A model generated the notes under the pieces. The model did not search any database. It was not told the origin of the DNA and worked only from the letters and a program-made list of their open reading frames with translations. From positions 26,963,976 to 27,027,975 of the forward strand of contig JAVGWX010000011.1 in the NCBI GenBank assembly GCA_036924085.1: a stretch of 64,000 bases of DNA. Reading direction: 5' to 3'. This document shows, piece by piece, positions 10,896-23,815 of the stretch. Source of the DNA: Ariolimax columbianus (lineage: Eukaryota; Mollusca; Gastropoda; Stylommatophora; Arionidae). Position 1 is the first letter of the stretch, and each line of letters opens with the position of its first letter. Position numbers and translations under genes: made by a program.

Positions 10896-11756
10896 CTTCT
10901 TCGTACGCTGTCAGACGTCAACTTGAATTTGTTTGAAGAAAGCAATAGTCATCATGAGGCTGTCGACACTCCCATAGAGCTTGTCTAGTGTTGGCAATTC
11001 TGATGGCCACATGTACTTTCTGTGGTCATTTTCCCTGTACCACAGGTATATTTGTCAGTAGCACCTATCTTCAGTTTATTGAATAGATGGTACCTCAGTC
11101 TGTTGTGGCCTATTCAACTGGTAATAAGCATCATTTTTTGTGTAGCCAGTATGCTTTGTTTTCCATTTATCCATGTATCTAGTCCTAATAAACCTTTTGG
11201 ACTCTTCGTAGGTCACACTAGAATCTGGTTGTGGTAACCTTCCCCTTTCATTTGCCAGTCTGTCTGCCTCCTCGTTGCCGCCTTGAATGTTACAGTGGGA
11301 TGGAACTCACTGTATCATGACTCTTTTAGGTATGAAGTGCTGGCATAGTTGACAGAGTACTGATCTTAAATAATTTAGTGCTGTATTTTTTTTGGTTTTT
11401 AGTGCTGCAACCAAGGACAGGGTATCTGTAAAAAGGACTTTCTGGCTTTCATTGATTTCAAATGTCAGCATTGCTTCTACTGCAGATTTCAATGCTTCTG
11501 CATCTAACTCTGAAATTGCTTGAGAATTTTGCAGTTGCCACCTACAGGGTTATCTTTCTACCGTTTGTTAGGCTCAGAAATACCCCTCCCCCTCCATTTT
11601 CTGTTATGTTTATTGAAGAACTGTCAGTATATGCAGCGTTTGTTGCAGAACCGTCAGTGTATGCATATGTCCAGTCAGTGCTTGAGTAGTTTTTCTCTAT
11701 GTATTTCAGGGTTATGGCTATTCTTTCATTTTCAGTCACATGTTCTTCATTTGACA
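10896..11756 (-). mobile_element. I-like RNase H LINE, 5'-truncated, with TSD
   Basis: Minus-strand reading gives WTYAYTDGSATNAAYTDSSS and GRKITL, then the RNase H and terminal domains with the GTACGAAGAAGAA 3' end. A 25-bp near-perfect direct repeat flanks it (10871-10895 and 11757-11781, one mismatch). At the right flank a further unit of about 30 bp is duplicated (11745-11812). Reading frame is broken, so it is older than the 50-52 kb copies. Confidence 0.82.
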
Positions 11757-12289
11757 TATTAGCTCCCCTAGTTCTTCATTTGACATATTAGCTCCCCTAG
11801 TTCTTCATTTGACAGAGGCTGAACATTTCTCTGCAACAGTTAAGTGATGTCTTCAAGTTTCAAACCAAACTCTGTGTCAATTTACTTTACATGTCCCCTG
11901 TTCAAAATCTTGGTGATCTCCATCCCTATTAGTTTAAAGTGTGTGCTCCACACCCCTTCATGTAGAAGATTGTCATTTTGTTTTTAAAAGCGAGTTTATG
12001 CAGCGTTCAGGAACTTGAATTTCTTCCAATGTTGCCTCAGAAATTTATTTAAGTGTCAATTTGGCAGACATATTTGTTTGAAATATGAAAACGCACTGTT
12101 AAGTAAATTGTTGTAAATTGATCCATTGTGAAATGAGATGTACTTCGTTGGTGCTTGTTTCTGTCAGATTGTGTGGGTTTAACGCAACCAGTTTTGCCAT
12201 GAGCTGTCAAACCTCTACCAGTTCTACCAATAAAATTCTCACATAGAATATAGAGCATGCGTACATAACCTTGTTGCAGCACGCTGCAG

Positions 12290-12535
12290 TTCACTCAGCT
12301 GCAAATGGGTACTGACTCAAAATTATATTGTAGGGTAATTTCCAATAAAACACACTGTAGTTGTTATTCATGCTCTGATGTTTCATAGCAGCCCGTGCAA
12401 CGAGGTGAGGGCTGATGTGATTCCCGTAATAGTAAGCGACACGCAGATGAAGCCAAGTATAGAACAGCATGTTCAAGATGTGAGGGAAACTACTGCAACC
12501 CGTCACCTAACGCCCATTTCAAGTCACACAAAAGA
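12290..12535 (-). repeat. Repeat C copy
   Basis: Reverse-complement phrases shared with 41825-42075 and 63365-63700, including CATGTTCAAGATGTGAGG and a strand-reversed CTACTACAACC. No protein recognised. Confidence 0.6.
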
Positions 12536-12664
12536 GTAAACTTACTCATCATGAGCATTCAACAAGTACTATTCCAGACAAAATCCGGATTTTGGTAGCA
12601 TTTTTATAGCAACAATATGAAATGTATATCCAGGCCTACTTATCCGCAAGAAGGAAACCATTCA

Positions 12665-13250
12665 CAAACTACGAACAGTCAAATTAAATTCAGAAAATCA
12701 ACGAAGACGAAAAGCAGCTTGGTATTCCTTCAACTCCAATAAGCCAATACTCCAAGAGATGAAAGACACCACGACAAGAGCACACACTTTCAATTCCATG
12801 GCCATTCCAGCATGGATTTACGGATGCAAATTGTGGAACTTGCTCAAAACAGATGCTGAAAAGCATAGAGTCACTCAGAAAGCAATGGAATGGCGTGGAC
12901 TGAAAATGTTGATATGGGATGATATCAGATCTGGAACAAAGAAATTTGACATCAAATTTTGTTTCAGAATGCTGTGGAAGCAGTAACATCACGCATACAT
13001 CGCTGGGCTGGAAATTTGGTACGCGTTTCTGACAACAGATGGACACGTAGAACAACGTTTTAGTGACCATATACCTGCACACGTCCACGGGGCCGCCCAC
13101 CTTTGCGATGGCGAGATGGACTAACCAAAGACCAAAGCCCACATTGGTACAGCACTGCAAGCAAAAGATCGGAACGCACACAGAATATTGGCCTACTCGC
13201 ATATAGAGGATGCGAATGTGTTGTGTGAACAATGGAAGATGCAGGATGGC
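12665..13250 (+). mobile_element. RTE-like LINE fragment
   Basis: Reads IPAWIYGCKLWNLLKT then KAMEWRGLKM.IWDDIR and PRGRPPLRWRDGL, the conserved C-terminal run of RTE-type ORF2. Several frameshifts. Confidence 0.75.
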
Positions 13251-13289
13251 ACCTTAAACTGGCCAACCAGATGGTGATGCAAGAACCCC

Positions 13290-13900
13290 TAAAACAGCAA
13301 ATCTAGTCATAGATAGACAAAGCCTTGCATAGGTGACACAATTTACATATTTGTGGCAATTAATTACAGAAGATGCCTGCAGATGGAGAGATATAATGGC
13401 TAGAATTGCATTGGTAAAAACGGTGTTCAAAGAAAAATTAAGAAAACATAAAAAAGTATGAATATCAAACTTCATAACATAATTCTCCGTGTATATAAAT
13501 TATCCATGGTGCCTTAGGGAGCAGAGACATGAACTATAAACAAGAGAGATGAAAGGAATTTGGAAACCTTTGAGATGTGTTATCAGAGGATGGAAGCGAT
13601 CAGCTTGACAGAAGTGAAGTCAAATAAAATGGTGCTTCAGGCAGTCAATGAAACAAAACAGCTTCTGACAATGAACCGGGGTTAAAGATTGTCTCAGGCT
13701 TGTTCCCAATCTAAGACACACTGGTCCAGTACAGAGGCAACCCTTGTGGAACACGGACAAGGCAGAGGTCGACCAAGAACTACTTTCAACACTCAGGCCT
13801 GCAGAGATGTGGCATTGAAATCCTACGATGAACTCAGAGGTGCTACAGAGGACCGTAGACATTGGTGGTGACCTGATACAGGGTCTCCAAAACCAGTCTA
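13290..13900 (+). mobile_element. RTE-like LINE fragment, second
   Basis: Frames read QFTYLWQLITEDACRW, ARIALVKTVF, and GRGRPRTTFNTQACRDVALK..EDRRHWW. This is the ORF2 C-terminal region of an RTE or related LINE, with internal stops. Confidence 0.75.
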
Positions 13901-14153
13901 TAGAATGAATAACAAATGACGACAAGATGGATTTGCAGAACAAATGCATAGTTTATTACTACCTGGCATCAGACACTAACTTGCCTGATTGAATACAAGA
14001 ATTCCAGTGTGAAATGTGTGTATTAAGCAAAGCTCTATTAAGAACTGGGAAGGTCTCAAAGAAAAGGGATTAATCCGTGAATCATGATTGTGACTTTACA
14101 TTACAGCTGAACATTGCCAGACATTTCACAAAACCAAAAGTGTTGTAATGATT

Positions 14154-14360
14154 CCCCCCCCCCCCCCCCCCAACGATGTTTAGCTACTATTAAGTATTTA
14201 ACTCTGCCGAAGATGGATGTGTCGGCCCGAAAGGTGCAAATATCGCAGTCAAACTGTAAACTATGACAACGCATTCCGTTCTCTGGACTACATTCTGCTA
14301 CTTAAGCCCTTTCAGGGTTTGGTAGCGGGAGATTGAGAACGAACGTTGCAGAGCAAAGAA
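14154..14360 (+). repeat. Poly-C run and SINE-B 3' half
   Basis: A run of about 17 C at 14154-14171 (assembly errors likely here) is followed by the SINE-B 3' half, AAGATGGATGTGTCGGCCCG to GATTGAGAACGAACG. Confidence 0.78.
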
Positions 14361-17300
14361 GAAAAGATACCCTTCTTTCCACACACTCTTGTTTCATTTT
14401 ACTCTGTTCAACAATCCCACTCTTTGCACAATTTTCACACGCGCCTTCAGGGTGAGGCCCTTCCGTTGCACTTTAGTTGGGCTGGCTTCTGAGAGCGCAC
14501 AAACCTAGCATAGGTACATACAGACGTACACATACATCCAAGCACTGGTTTATGCGTCTTAATATCGCCCAATCGACTACTGTCTGGGATGGAATAGCGC
14601 GCCTCCGCCAATAGAAACTAGTGACGCAAACGCGTAAAATTTACAAAAAATAAACAAATGAACACTGCTTGCTTTTAAAAATAACTAAAATACTAAATCA
14701 ACTGATGGAAAAACTTCATATAATTCCCCAATCTTGCTTATTAATAAAAATGCAAAAGTCAAAACATTGTGAATCAAAGTACCAGTACATATCAACTGTT
14801 GCTTAAAATATATGTGCACATTTATTATGATTATATGTAAATTGTTTAATACCAATTATTTAATTTGCAAATTACAACTTGATGAAAATCAATGAGGAGG
14901 GTAGGGAGGCTTCAGTATGGGGCTACTAAACTACTAACCATTTTCACACAAGCAATAGAAAGGGCATGGTAAGTTCATTTGCCCGTGTTTTACACTTGAG
15001 GACTATGGAAATGCATGTGACAGAATGTCCTAAGAAATTATGGTATTGAAGAAAAGTATGCTCAGTTGATAGAAGAGATAAATGAGGGCTGCTCAACTGA
15101 GATTACACTATTTTACTGACCAATCAATACAATGCAGCGTTCATCAGGGCGGAACAATCATTGGCAGTCTCTCTACAGGACCGAATTCATAACACAGAAG
15201 TCAGGTGCAGAACCACATTGTTAAGAAAAGTCATATGGGTCTGGCCATGTGGTACGTATCCCTGCCTGACAAAAGAAAAGTGATGTTTTGATGGCCCTGC
15301 AACTCTAAGCACCCACATATGTCAACCAAATAGATGGAGAAATTGCCTCCCCTTGGTCCAACATGACAAAGATAAAGGTCAGTCCCATGGCAACAATTGT
15401 CGTCAGGGATGAAGATGACTCTCCATGTACTTAGCGGCAGCCTTTCAGAGGTGGGGGTGGCCAGTTCCCTTCTTTGCTGTTTTTACCTTCCCCAACTCAT
15501 ATGTAAGGTACCCATTTACAGCTGGGTTGACTGGAGGAGTCGTCATGCCATGCACAAACCATGGCTCAGATTTTATCTGTCCATCCGCGATCTCAAACCC
15601 TGGTATGCTGTAAAGTGTAATCCCAAACTAGCAAGCCAGCTCACTGTCTACTAGGCTCCACGCTTCACGTCCAAGGCAAGGAAAAAGGCCAAAATTAAAA
15701 TAAGTCAAAACAACATTTATTTGGCTACCTGGCATCAGACACTTGACATGTCTGATTGACCACCAGAATTACAGAACACAAAGAAAAGTGTGTAAATATT
15801 TTATAACTCTAATTTTATCTAGGCCTTTCGATCATGTTTGAATTACGACCAAAAACTGGATATCCATTTGTTTTTAATTAGCCTATGTTTATTATTTTAG
15901 ATGCTCAGACTTTTTTTAACAACAAAATTAACCCTATTATAACTGACATCACATGCAGCTGAGTTTCCACTAATCAGGACTACTCAAAGCAAACTGGGCC
16001 TAGGTTCACAGTCTATAATAATAATAATATATATTGATATAGATCTACAGCCCACAGTGATGTGCGCACAACAATTATGAAATTAAGAAATAACTAGTGG
16101 TGATTTCCACAGACTCATTTCTGCTCTCAAATATTCACACTTTCAAAGATTATATGAACTTTTGAATTAACATTGTAACCATGTTTCTAGAGATCAAAAT
16201 TCGTATCATGTGTGTAATGTGTTTTATAAATTTATTAGCTCCAAGATGTCCTATGGCTTACAACATATTATCTTATCTCCCTGCTTCTTTGAAATCTGTA
16301 TCTTTTTTATTAATACTGGTTTTTGGTACCGATAGCAGTAACTGCAATCCTTCAAATCTCTCCATATATACAAATTATTCTTCAGTTTCAAATTTAAAAA
16401 TTGGTCATCTCTGAAAGAGTTGATGAAAGTATGCGGCATAGCTGGCATCGCATATTATTAACACTATAATACTTCTATACAGTAATACACTAGACTGCCT
16501 CCAACTTTAGAAATAAGATACATTTAAGTTTGAACTCATTGCTTGGATATTATATAGGCAGTGAAGAAACATTGTCAACATATTTTCTCTTGATTAAAAT
16601 TAGATAGAAGGTATCATGGTACACCAGTTGAGACAGTTGTCAATTGAGTAATCGGTTCCCGTCTCCCTATTGCCTATTCACTAAAATTCAGCCTATTGTA
16701 CGTTCAACCACGCCTGCTTCATTACGTTACAAAGTCACGACACTGTGACAAGGCTGCCTAATAACATTCTGTCATCTTACACGACATGATGTATAGACAG
16801 AATGTCAACAATCGTATCTGTAGACTGTTGTGGAATACAGTAAATCAGGAAGTAACGTTGAACCCCATAGCTTCCGCTCACGGACACTTATTATCATGTC
16901 AAGTCCCTACACGGCGACGACGACATACAGACACACATCACTGAAAACCAAATACTTCCTATCACTCTGGTCGATGAAATATCCATAGAATTTTAAGTAT
17001 GACACCCCAACTTACTGGAATAACGTATCCTCGTACTGGTGGTCGCTCATAAATAATGGTAACGCCGATAATTTTAGTATACAAAAGATCAGTTTGATTT
17101 GGATTTTGGTCAACCCGTAAAAACTAAAACAAACATGGCCGTCGTCACGTGATTTGTCAGGTCCTGCTGGGGTTTGACACGCTCACGTTGACTTTCAACT
17201 GGTCTGACAATAAATGCATGAAAGTCTGTCTGTTTTTTTAGGAAACCCTACAAGAATGCATAATAGCCTATCTAACTTAAGCTAGCATAGATAATTTATT

Positions 17301-18120
17301 ACAGAATCACTTGATTCGATCGTCAACTGACGGTCACAAATGGTCATTATAATTATATCTGCCACATGCCATATAAGGTATTGGTGCACCAATGAGTCAT
17401 GGAAACCCCCTTGATTACTATCCTCCATAAAAATACGGAAAATATTTAACCGGGCCATTTGCTGAATATCAAATAAGTATACGTGGATGTTAATATGGGT
17501 ATGTGTATATCTATTTAGAATATAATTAAACATAATTTTGCGAAAAGACCACCTGTACCCAATAATTATTGATTATCATGTGCAGTGGCGTAACTACAAT
17601 TAAAGAGGGTCCAGTATAATTGTTACTGCCTTCCTTTTGCGAAGGTACGTGGTGTTCAACCACAAACATATTGTTGTTGTTTCTTTTATGTTTTATCAAA
17701 TCGCTTGGGCTATTAACAAAAAAAAAGTTGTCATCTAGGCAAACTCTATTGCAGTGTTAAAATGCAATTCGACATGACAAATTAAAATAAGGCGAGACTT
17801 TTCGTCTTGAAAATGGCTGCAGTCTGATCAAGCCAACGGAACTAACTAGCAGAAAAATTGGGAATTGATGTATACCGTCGTAACAACTCATCTGTCAGTC
17901 CAGTACAATTTGTATGAGCGGTCCCAGCGTACGAAGAAGAAGTATGAGCCGTCCTAGTATACTATACGTGACAGAATTACTACATTTATAGCAAATATGA
18001 ATTCAAATATACAGTAGAACGTACTTGGATTGTCCGCCAGGATGTGAGACATAGACCATAACGAATATGAGCATATATGGATGATATAATTTGTGACAAC
18101 ACTATACAAGATAAGTCAAG
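14361..18120. other. Mostly unique AT-rich DNA
   Basis: No gene was recognised. It holds a decayed SINE-C remnant (about 15395-15560, phrase TTTACAGCTGGGTTGACTGG) and the candidate promoter described near 17.1 kb. The rest is AT-rich with short reading frames only. Confidence 0.55.
17016..17200 (-). promoter_or_regulatory. Candidate minus-strand first exon and promoter
   Basis: The stretch around 16650-17250 is richer in CpG than its surroundings. It has a CACGTG E-box (17146-17151) next to an AAACATGGCC motif that resembles a YY1 site. On the minus strand an ATG at 17050 opens MSDHQYEDTLF and runs into a good donor (CCA/GTAAGT, border at 17016). The exon would be phase 2, which does not join directly to the SH3 exon at 6699 (needs phase 1), so an intermediate exon would be required if this belongs to that gene. 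Confidence 0.25.
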
Positions 18121-18129
18121 TGTTTGAAT

Positions 18130-18800
18130 TAGACATAAAGTAAACAAAGACTATGATACTTGGAAAAAGTGGAAATAAACCAATTATGCAGATACAAATA
18201 AAAGATCAACTGCTGCAACAGGTACAGAGTTTCTACTATCTAAGTTAAATAATAACGGAAAAAGGCAGCTTTGAAAAATAAATAAAATAAAACAAGAGAA
18301 TATGTATGGCCAAACTGGTATTCAGCAACATGTGACACATACAGGCATTCAAACAGATAAACTGTAAATTGAAAATGTGAATTGTCAGGTCTTATGTATA
18401 TTCGCCACTACTATATGGCGCAGAAACATGGACAGTGAATAACAAGTTGGAAAAGAGCATTGAAGCCTTTGAAATGTGGGTATATAGAAGATTGGGGAAA
18501 AAGAAGAAAACAAATGCGGAGGTGTTTAAAAAGTTTGGGGGGGGGGGGAGTTGAAAAGAGAATTAATAACCGAAATCAAGGTTAGACAGTTAAGTTATAT
18601 TGGCCATATAACAAGACATACCTCCTTATTTTAGACCATACTTGAGGGTAGAGTGGAAGGCAGTCATTCAAGAGGCAGATAACGTTATAAGTGGGTGGAT
18701 AACATCAGTATATGGACTTGGAAAAAGCAAGAGAGAGTACACCGAAGATCCGTTGCAGCCGACCGTCCTATCCTGAGATGGCACATGAACTAAACTGATC
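18130..18800 (+). mobile_element. RTE-like LINE fragment
   Basis: Reads SPLLYGAETWTVNNKLEKSIEAFEMWVYRRLG, the end of an RTE-type reverse transcriptase, followed by broken frames. A run of G at 18537-18548 causes a frameshift. Confidence 0.75.
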
Positions 18801-18962
18801 ATTTGTACTTTAAAAACATAGTTGTCTCTGTGTATACATATATATGTGCTGAAGTTGACTTAGTCATTGCTCTTCTACCGTGCAGTGTCAATCATTCAAT
18901 CAAACCCCTTCAACTCCCTGTGAAGCAAGTCTTCAACAAATAGCTACCAAACATAGCTATTT

Positions 18963-20099
18963 CACAAAGCGTGTTGAAAAAGTATCCAACCTTAATTTTT
19001 TCCCGCGGAAACAAATGAAGCGTGGGTGTTGTCCTTCGACAGTGAGGTATAGGGAACGGTCATGCGCATTCGTGAATTTCTTTCCCGCCCGCAGATTTTG
19101 TCAGTCGCTGGCAGTCATACTTTCAGTGCTGAGTGTAGTGAGCATCCGTCGGATTTTAATTCACCAAGAAATGGCGAAAAGAATTGAGTACCGTTGCGTC
19201 ACCATTTACAAGAGTGGATCACGTTCTGGTAGGTCCTCAACAAGCCGAAATGATGTAGTCATTGACCCAGTATGGACCTTGGTCTTACAGAACCGTCGTA
19301 TCACTTTCCAAGAACTTGCACATGAGGTGAATATAAGCTCAATTTTGAGCAATAATTTGCCTATGCGAAGAGTGTTCGCGAAATTCGTGCCGAAGATGCT
19401 AACGATGGAGCAGAAGCAACTTCACCAGGAAGTCTCACAGAACATGATGAACTGCGCAAATGGCGACACCGACTTCCTGAACAATATGATCATGGTGATG
19501 AGTCGTGGGTTGATGGGTACGACCCAGACCCAAAGCTGCAGTCGTCATAGTGGAGACAATCATCTTCCCCAAGGTCGAAAAAGCGATTCAGGTGCGTAAC
19601 AAAGTCATGTTAGTCGTTTTGGGGTTTTATTTTACTCCCGTGGGATTGTGCATCTGAAGGTCAAAACATTACTAAAGAGTAATACCTGAAGGTCATGCTG
19701 TTCGACGCAAGCGACCTAACCTGTGAACAACGGGAACTTGACAGCCCCTTCATGGCAGCGCACCCGCCAATTCTTCGCATCTGGTTCAGACTTCTTGGCC
19801 AAACACAACGTTTTTCTGGTTCACCAGGCTCCCTATACCCCCGACACGGCTCCTTGCAATTGTTGGCTGTTCCCCAAGCTGAAAATGTCCCTGAAAGGGA
19901 CCCGATTTGAATAACGATAAGACATTATGCGGAATGCGACGACCCAGCTGTACTCATTTCCCCAAAGAGGCCACCCTGAAATGCTTTCAACAATGGTGGG
20001 ACCGCTGGGAGAAGTGTGTGGAGTCCCAAGAGAAGTACTTTGAAGGGGATTCGGGTTTCTAACCTCCGGGTGAGTAATTGTACTTGTTGAACAACCTCG
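18963..20099 (+). mobile_element. Mariner-like transposon, degenerate, near full length
   Basis: Plus-strand pieces in order: SGRSSTSRNDVVIDPVW (N-terminal helix-turn-helix linker), RRVFAKFVPKMLTMEQKQ, a broken GDESW region, then DFLAKHNVFLVHQAPYTPDT and CNCWLFPKLKMSLKGTRFE. Several frameshifts and stops. Ends share a weak inverted repeat (left GTTGAAAAAGTATCCAACCT). It is the same subfamily as 58332-59660. Confidence 0.82.
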
Positions 20100-20179
20100 T
20101 ATGTCACACATTCCAACATTTTCCACGATGGATGGACCTGCGTCTTTACTGTTTGATGTCACTTCATTTCTTAATGTGT

Positions 20180-20750
20180 GATGACACTTCATGTCTTATA
20201 GGAGCAAGGAAATGATAGCCAAACTGTATAAAGCATTAGTTAGACCTAGATTGGAGTATTGTGTACATGTGTGGAGTCCTTATCAGAGAGGGGATATAAA
20301 CATGCTGGAAAGAATACAAAAAAGAGCTTATAGTGGGATTCCAGAATTACAATTATGAGGAAAGAGAAAAACCGGCCTACAGTGCCTAGAAGTGAAAATA
20401 ATTCGTGGTGACTTAATACGGATTTATAAGTTGATCATAGAAATGGATAAATTAGACTATAACACGTTTTTTTAAAATACAGCCACCCACAAGAACATGA
20501 GGGCATAGCTACAAGTTGACTAAACAGAGGTCCAGATTAGATATTAGGAAGTATTTTTTTAGTCAGAGAGTGGTGAATGCTTGGAATGCATTGCACGGGA
20601 GGTGGTGGAGGCAGGGACAGTTAATGCATTTAAGAATAGATTGGATGCTTACAGCTTCTAGAGCAAGGTGATGTAAATGAAACTGGTTGTATACAGACTC
20701 TGCAGAGTCTTCTAAACCAGTTTAAGACGGTAAGTTAAGTTAAGGTATGT
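20180..20750 (+). mobile_element. CR1-like LINE 3' end, copy 1
   Basis: Reads EMIAKLYKALVRPRLEYCVH, WSPYQRGDINMLERIQK, then TGLQCLE and VVEAGTVNAFKNRLDA. This is the RT C-terminus of a CR1-clade LINE. The 3' end consists of TTAAGTTAAG repeats, as is typical of CR1. Stops show it is dead. Confidence 0.82.
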
Positions 20751-20754
20751 CTTA

Positions 20755-21115
20755 ATGTATGATGCCACTTCATGTCTTATAGGAGCAAGGAAGTGATAGT
20801 CAAACTGTACAACGCATTAGTTAGACCTAGATTGGAGTACTGTGTACAGGTGTGGAGTCCTTATCAGAGAGAGGATATAAACATGCTGGAAAGAATACAA
20901 AAAAAAAGCGCCAAAGCTGATAGTGGGATTACAGAATGTTTTTAGTCAGAGAGTGGTGAATGCTTGGAATGCATTGCCAGGGGAGGTAGTGGAAGCAAGG
21001 ACAGTTAATGTATTTAAGAATAAATTGGATGCACGTAGCTTTTAGAGCAAGGTGATGTAAATGAAACTGATTGTATACAGACTCTGCAGAGTCTTCTAAA
21101 CCAGCATAAAGACGT
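20755..21115 (+). mobile_element. CR1-like LINE 3' end, copy 2 (internally deleted)
   Basis: Begins with the same flank and the same ARPRLEYC-type start as copy 1, but jumps from MLERIQKK directly to the SQRVVNAWNALPGEVVE region, losing about 210 bp. It ends with the same TTAAGTTA tail. Confidence 0.8.
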
Positions 21116-21339
21116 AACGTTAAGTTATGTCTTAATGTGTGATATCATTCATATCTTAATGTGTGATACCACTTCATGTCTAAATGTGTGCTTAGGTCTG
21201 TCCATACGTCTTGTATCTTTGGTGTTCCAGAACAGAGACTGTCTAGAAATGAGTATGTGCTGAGCATTTGAATTGTCCCAGCGAGATTTATTTTACAGTG
21301 ATTCACAAATTCAGGGACACATTGAGAGACGCACGAAAT

Positions 21340-21700
21340 CACTCTCCGGAACCAACGCATACAAAAGTTCCACAATTCCGACATACAACGATTATCCTTG
21401 ATGAATGATGTGGCAATCTATGCAGAAAGGGCAATACATTGGTGGGCTGGTCACATGTTCGGAAGAAACGATGGTCGACGGACCATAGCGACAGAATTCT
21501 GGTAACCCCGAGGTAAAAAAAAAAAAGACCGCGGGAAAGACTTCCAATGCGTTGTCCAGACTCCTTTGCTGTACACAGCAACATCCGTGACGCCTCTGGA
21601 GGAGGGCTAACCATGCACTGGACTTCCGTGACATAAGACAGGGTCCACCGGAGACTAAGTTGGGACCGGCTGCTACGATAAGGAATGGGTCATCAAGATC
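21340..21700 (+). mobile_element. RTE-like LINE 3' fragment
   Basis: Frames read ERAIHWWAGHMFGRNDGRR, equivalent to the conserved RWAGHV-R-DG-R motif of RTE ORF2. The end is broken by stops. Confidence 0.7.
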
Positions 21701-21777
21701 AAGAACTTATTTTCATAGATTTCTACAATGTCTCCAATATAATAAATAAAAGTTCCTCTTCTTTCCTGGATCCTTAA

Positions 21778-22022
21778 TTTTGTTGTTGTTTTGCATTCGC
21801 CTTATGTCTCCATTCCCCAAGGCGGTGTTCGTTTCACTATGTTTTTATTTTGCGTCTGTCGGCACAGTGCATCCGACTTCGGCACTCATTTTATGTAATG
21901 GTCTGCTTCCTCCTGCATTTTCTAAGGGTTTGCTTCCAAGGGGTAACGGCCGGACTGTGATTGGGGAGCGAACCCAGCACGTTTCGGTTGTGAGCCGCGT
22001 AACCACTAGCCCACCCCGTCCC
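21778..22022 (-). repeat. SINE-A copy
   Basis: Minus-strand tRNA-derived SINE with the family body (GCGTAACCACTAGCC head complement, TTTATGTAATGGTCTGCTTC). Box B has changed (GGTTCGCTCC). Confidence 0.82.
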
Positions 22023-22464
22023 CTTCATTTGATATCATTACATATTCCTCCAAACATGTAAATATTGTTGTCCAAATGGAGGAACGAATTCACATCTGTG
22101 AAAAAATCCGCAATTCAACATTATTGTGCTGTAGAAATGTATTCGACACAAGACGTAGTGCCGACCGTACTTCGAATGTCGTCGTTCCGCATTCTGTCTC
22201 TCCTGGTAACACAGATGACCTTTCTCAAACACTTCAGTTCACACGTCTATGTTAAAACTAAAGCGCGTTCAGAAATACGCATCGTTTGAATTGATACGTT
22301 TTCTTAATAATTCATTAAGATGTGTGTTATTCAGAGATATTGTGTAGACTGCATGGATTTGTGAAAACACATTTTCTTTGTTATTTTCCAGTGGTGCATA
22401 GTTATCGCTTATAAGCACTGCACATTTTACAACACTTTCGTTAATGCGTCTTCTTCTTTTACTT

Positions 22465-22780
22465 CTTCGTTTTCAGCATTCGCCCAGAAAAGGACGTCTG
22501 TAGCGTTGCATCGTAGTTTAAAATTGAGCTGCGATATATACGCTTTTAGTCCCGACACATCCGATTTTAGCACAGTATTTTTGGGGATCGAGTTTGCCTT
22601 CCCTCTTCGATTTGTAATCTCTTAGCCAGGCTTCATGGCTGCAGTGTGTTTCCACTTGGAGGCGGAATAGAGTCTTGGTCAGTTATGAGTCACTGGTCCT
22701 GATTCAGGCCGCCAGCTATTAGTCGTTGGCTGCCATCAGCTCATCACTGCTGCATCTTAAGCCCCCTTCTGTTTATTGAT
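22465..22780 (-). repeat. SINE-B copy, diverged
   Basis: Reverse-complement SINE-B body with the GACACATCCGATTTTAGCA core and the GAGCTGATGGCAGCCAACGA 5' region on the minus strand. Confidence 0.65.
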
Positions 22781-22917
22781 AGTACATAAAGAGCTGCAGG
22801 TGCATCTTAATGTATCATAGGTTATAAGTAAATTATTTTCCTTTATAAACGTGCATTGATGTTTATAATATATGAATCTCCTGTAAGATCTGTGTGTTTA
22901 AAAAAAATGTATACGGC

Positions 22918-23070
22918 TTGGCTTGGTTCGTTCTCAATCTCCCACTACCAAACCCTTACACGGGCCTAAGTAGCAGAATGTAGTCCAGAGAATAGAATGC
23001 GTTGTGTCCCTGACACTAGCTGACTAGCTATGGGTCGCTGACCGCTGCAGTTCATGCGCTGCTCAGCATC
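22918..23070 (-). repeat. SINE-B with internal deletion
   Basis: Starts with the 3' end GATTGAGAACGAACCAAGCC (minus) and jumps to the 5' region GAACTGCAGCGGTCAGCGAC, missing the core. Confidence 0.7.
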
Positions 23071-23334
23071 TTGTTCCCGAAAATGTATATGATTAATGTT
23101 TGTGGTTTTTTTTGTTGTTGCCAGTGTTTCTTTTTAACTAAATGTTATGTTCCATGCTTCATGATACGTCTAAGCATGTATTAGTTTATGTAATTTTTGC
23201 TTTGAAGTTACATATACTAGAATGTGTTCCCCTTAATCAGAATATTTTGACAAAGAGATTGATGACTGAAGGAATCGCAAATTATATTGAATCCATTAAG
23301 ATGGACTCGCACATCGATAAAAACCACCCGCCAA

Positions 23335-23395
23335 GAAACTGGTTGTATACAGACTGTAGAGTCTTTTAAACCAGTATAAAGACGTTAAGTTAAGT
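23335..23395 (+). mobile_element. CR1-like LINE tail only
   Basis: About 60 bp of the CR1 3' end (TATACAGACTGTAGAGTCTT .. GACGTTAAGTTAAGTT). Confidence 0.7.
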
Positions 23396-23454
23396 TATAT
23401 CTTTCTTCCAATAATCATTTTCATCTTTCCTTACATGGGCCTCACATTGAATCC

Positions 23455-23815
23455 AGAATTGGGATCAAGATGCTGAGCAGCGCATGAGCTGCAGTGGTCA
23501 GCGACCCATAGCTGACTGCTAGCGTCAGGGCCAGCGAACCAAAACTGCCAAGACCCTTCTACACCTCCACGTGGTGATCCTGGATAACAGGCTGCAACAG
23601 GGCAGACTGGCTAAGGAGAAGGGATCGAAGAGGGAATGCTAACCCGGTACTAAAAAAATGCTTGCTGAAGTCAGATGTGTTGGACCGAAAGGTGCAAATA
23701 TCGCAGTCAAGCTGTAAACTACGACACAACGCATTCCGTTCTCTGGACTACATTCTGCTACTTAAGCCCTTTCAGGGTTTGGTAACGGGAGATTGAGAAC
23801 GAAGAAGAAGAATCC
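23455..23815 (+). repeat. SINE-B, near-complete copy
   Basis: One of the best copies: begins GGGATCAAGATGCTGAGCAG, passes GAGCTGCAGTGGTCAGCGAC and the core, and ends GATTGAGAACGAAGAAGAAG. Confidence 0.85.

Noticed and set aside
17135..17150. Plus-strand start ATGGCCGTCGTCACG as a gene start
   Set aside because: It reaches a TGA after five codons and no splice donor precedes it.
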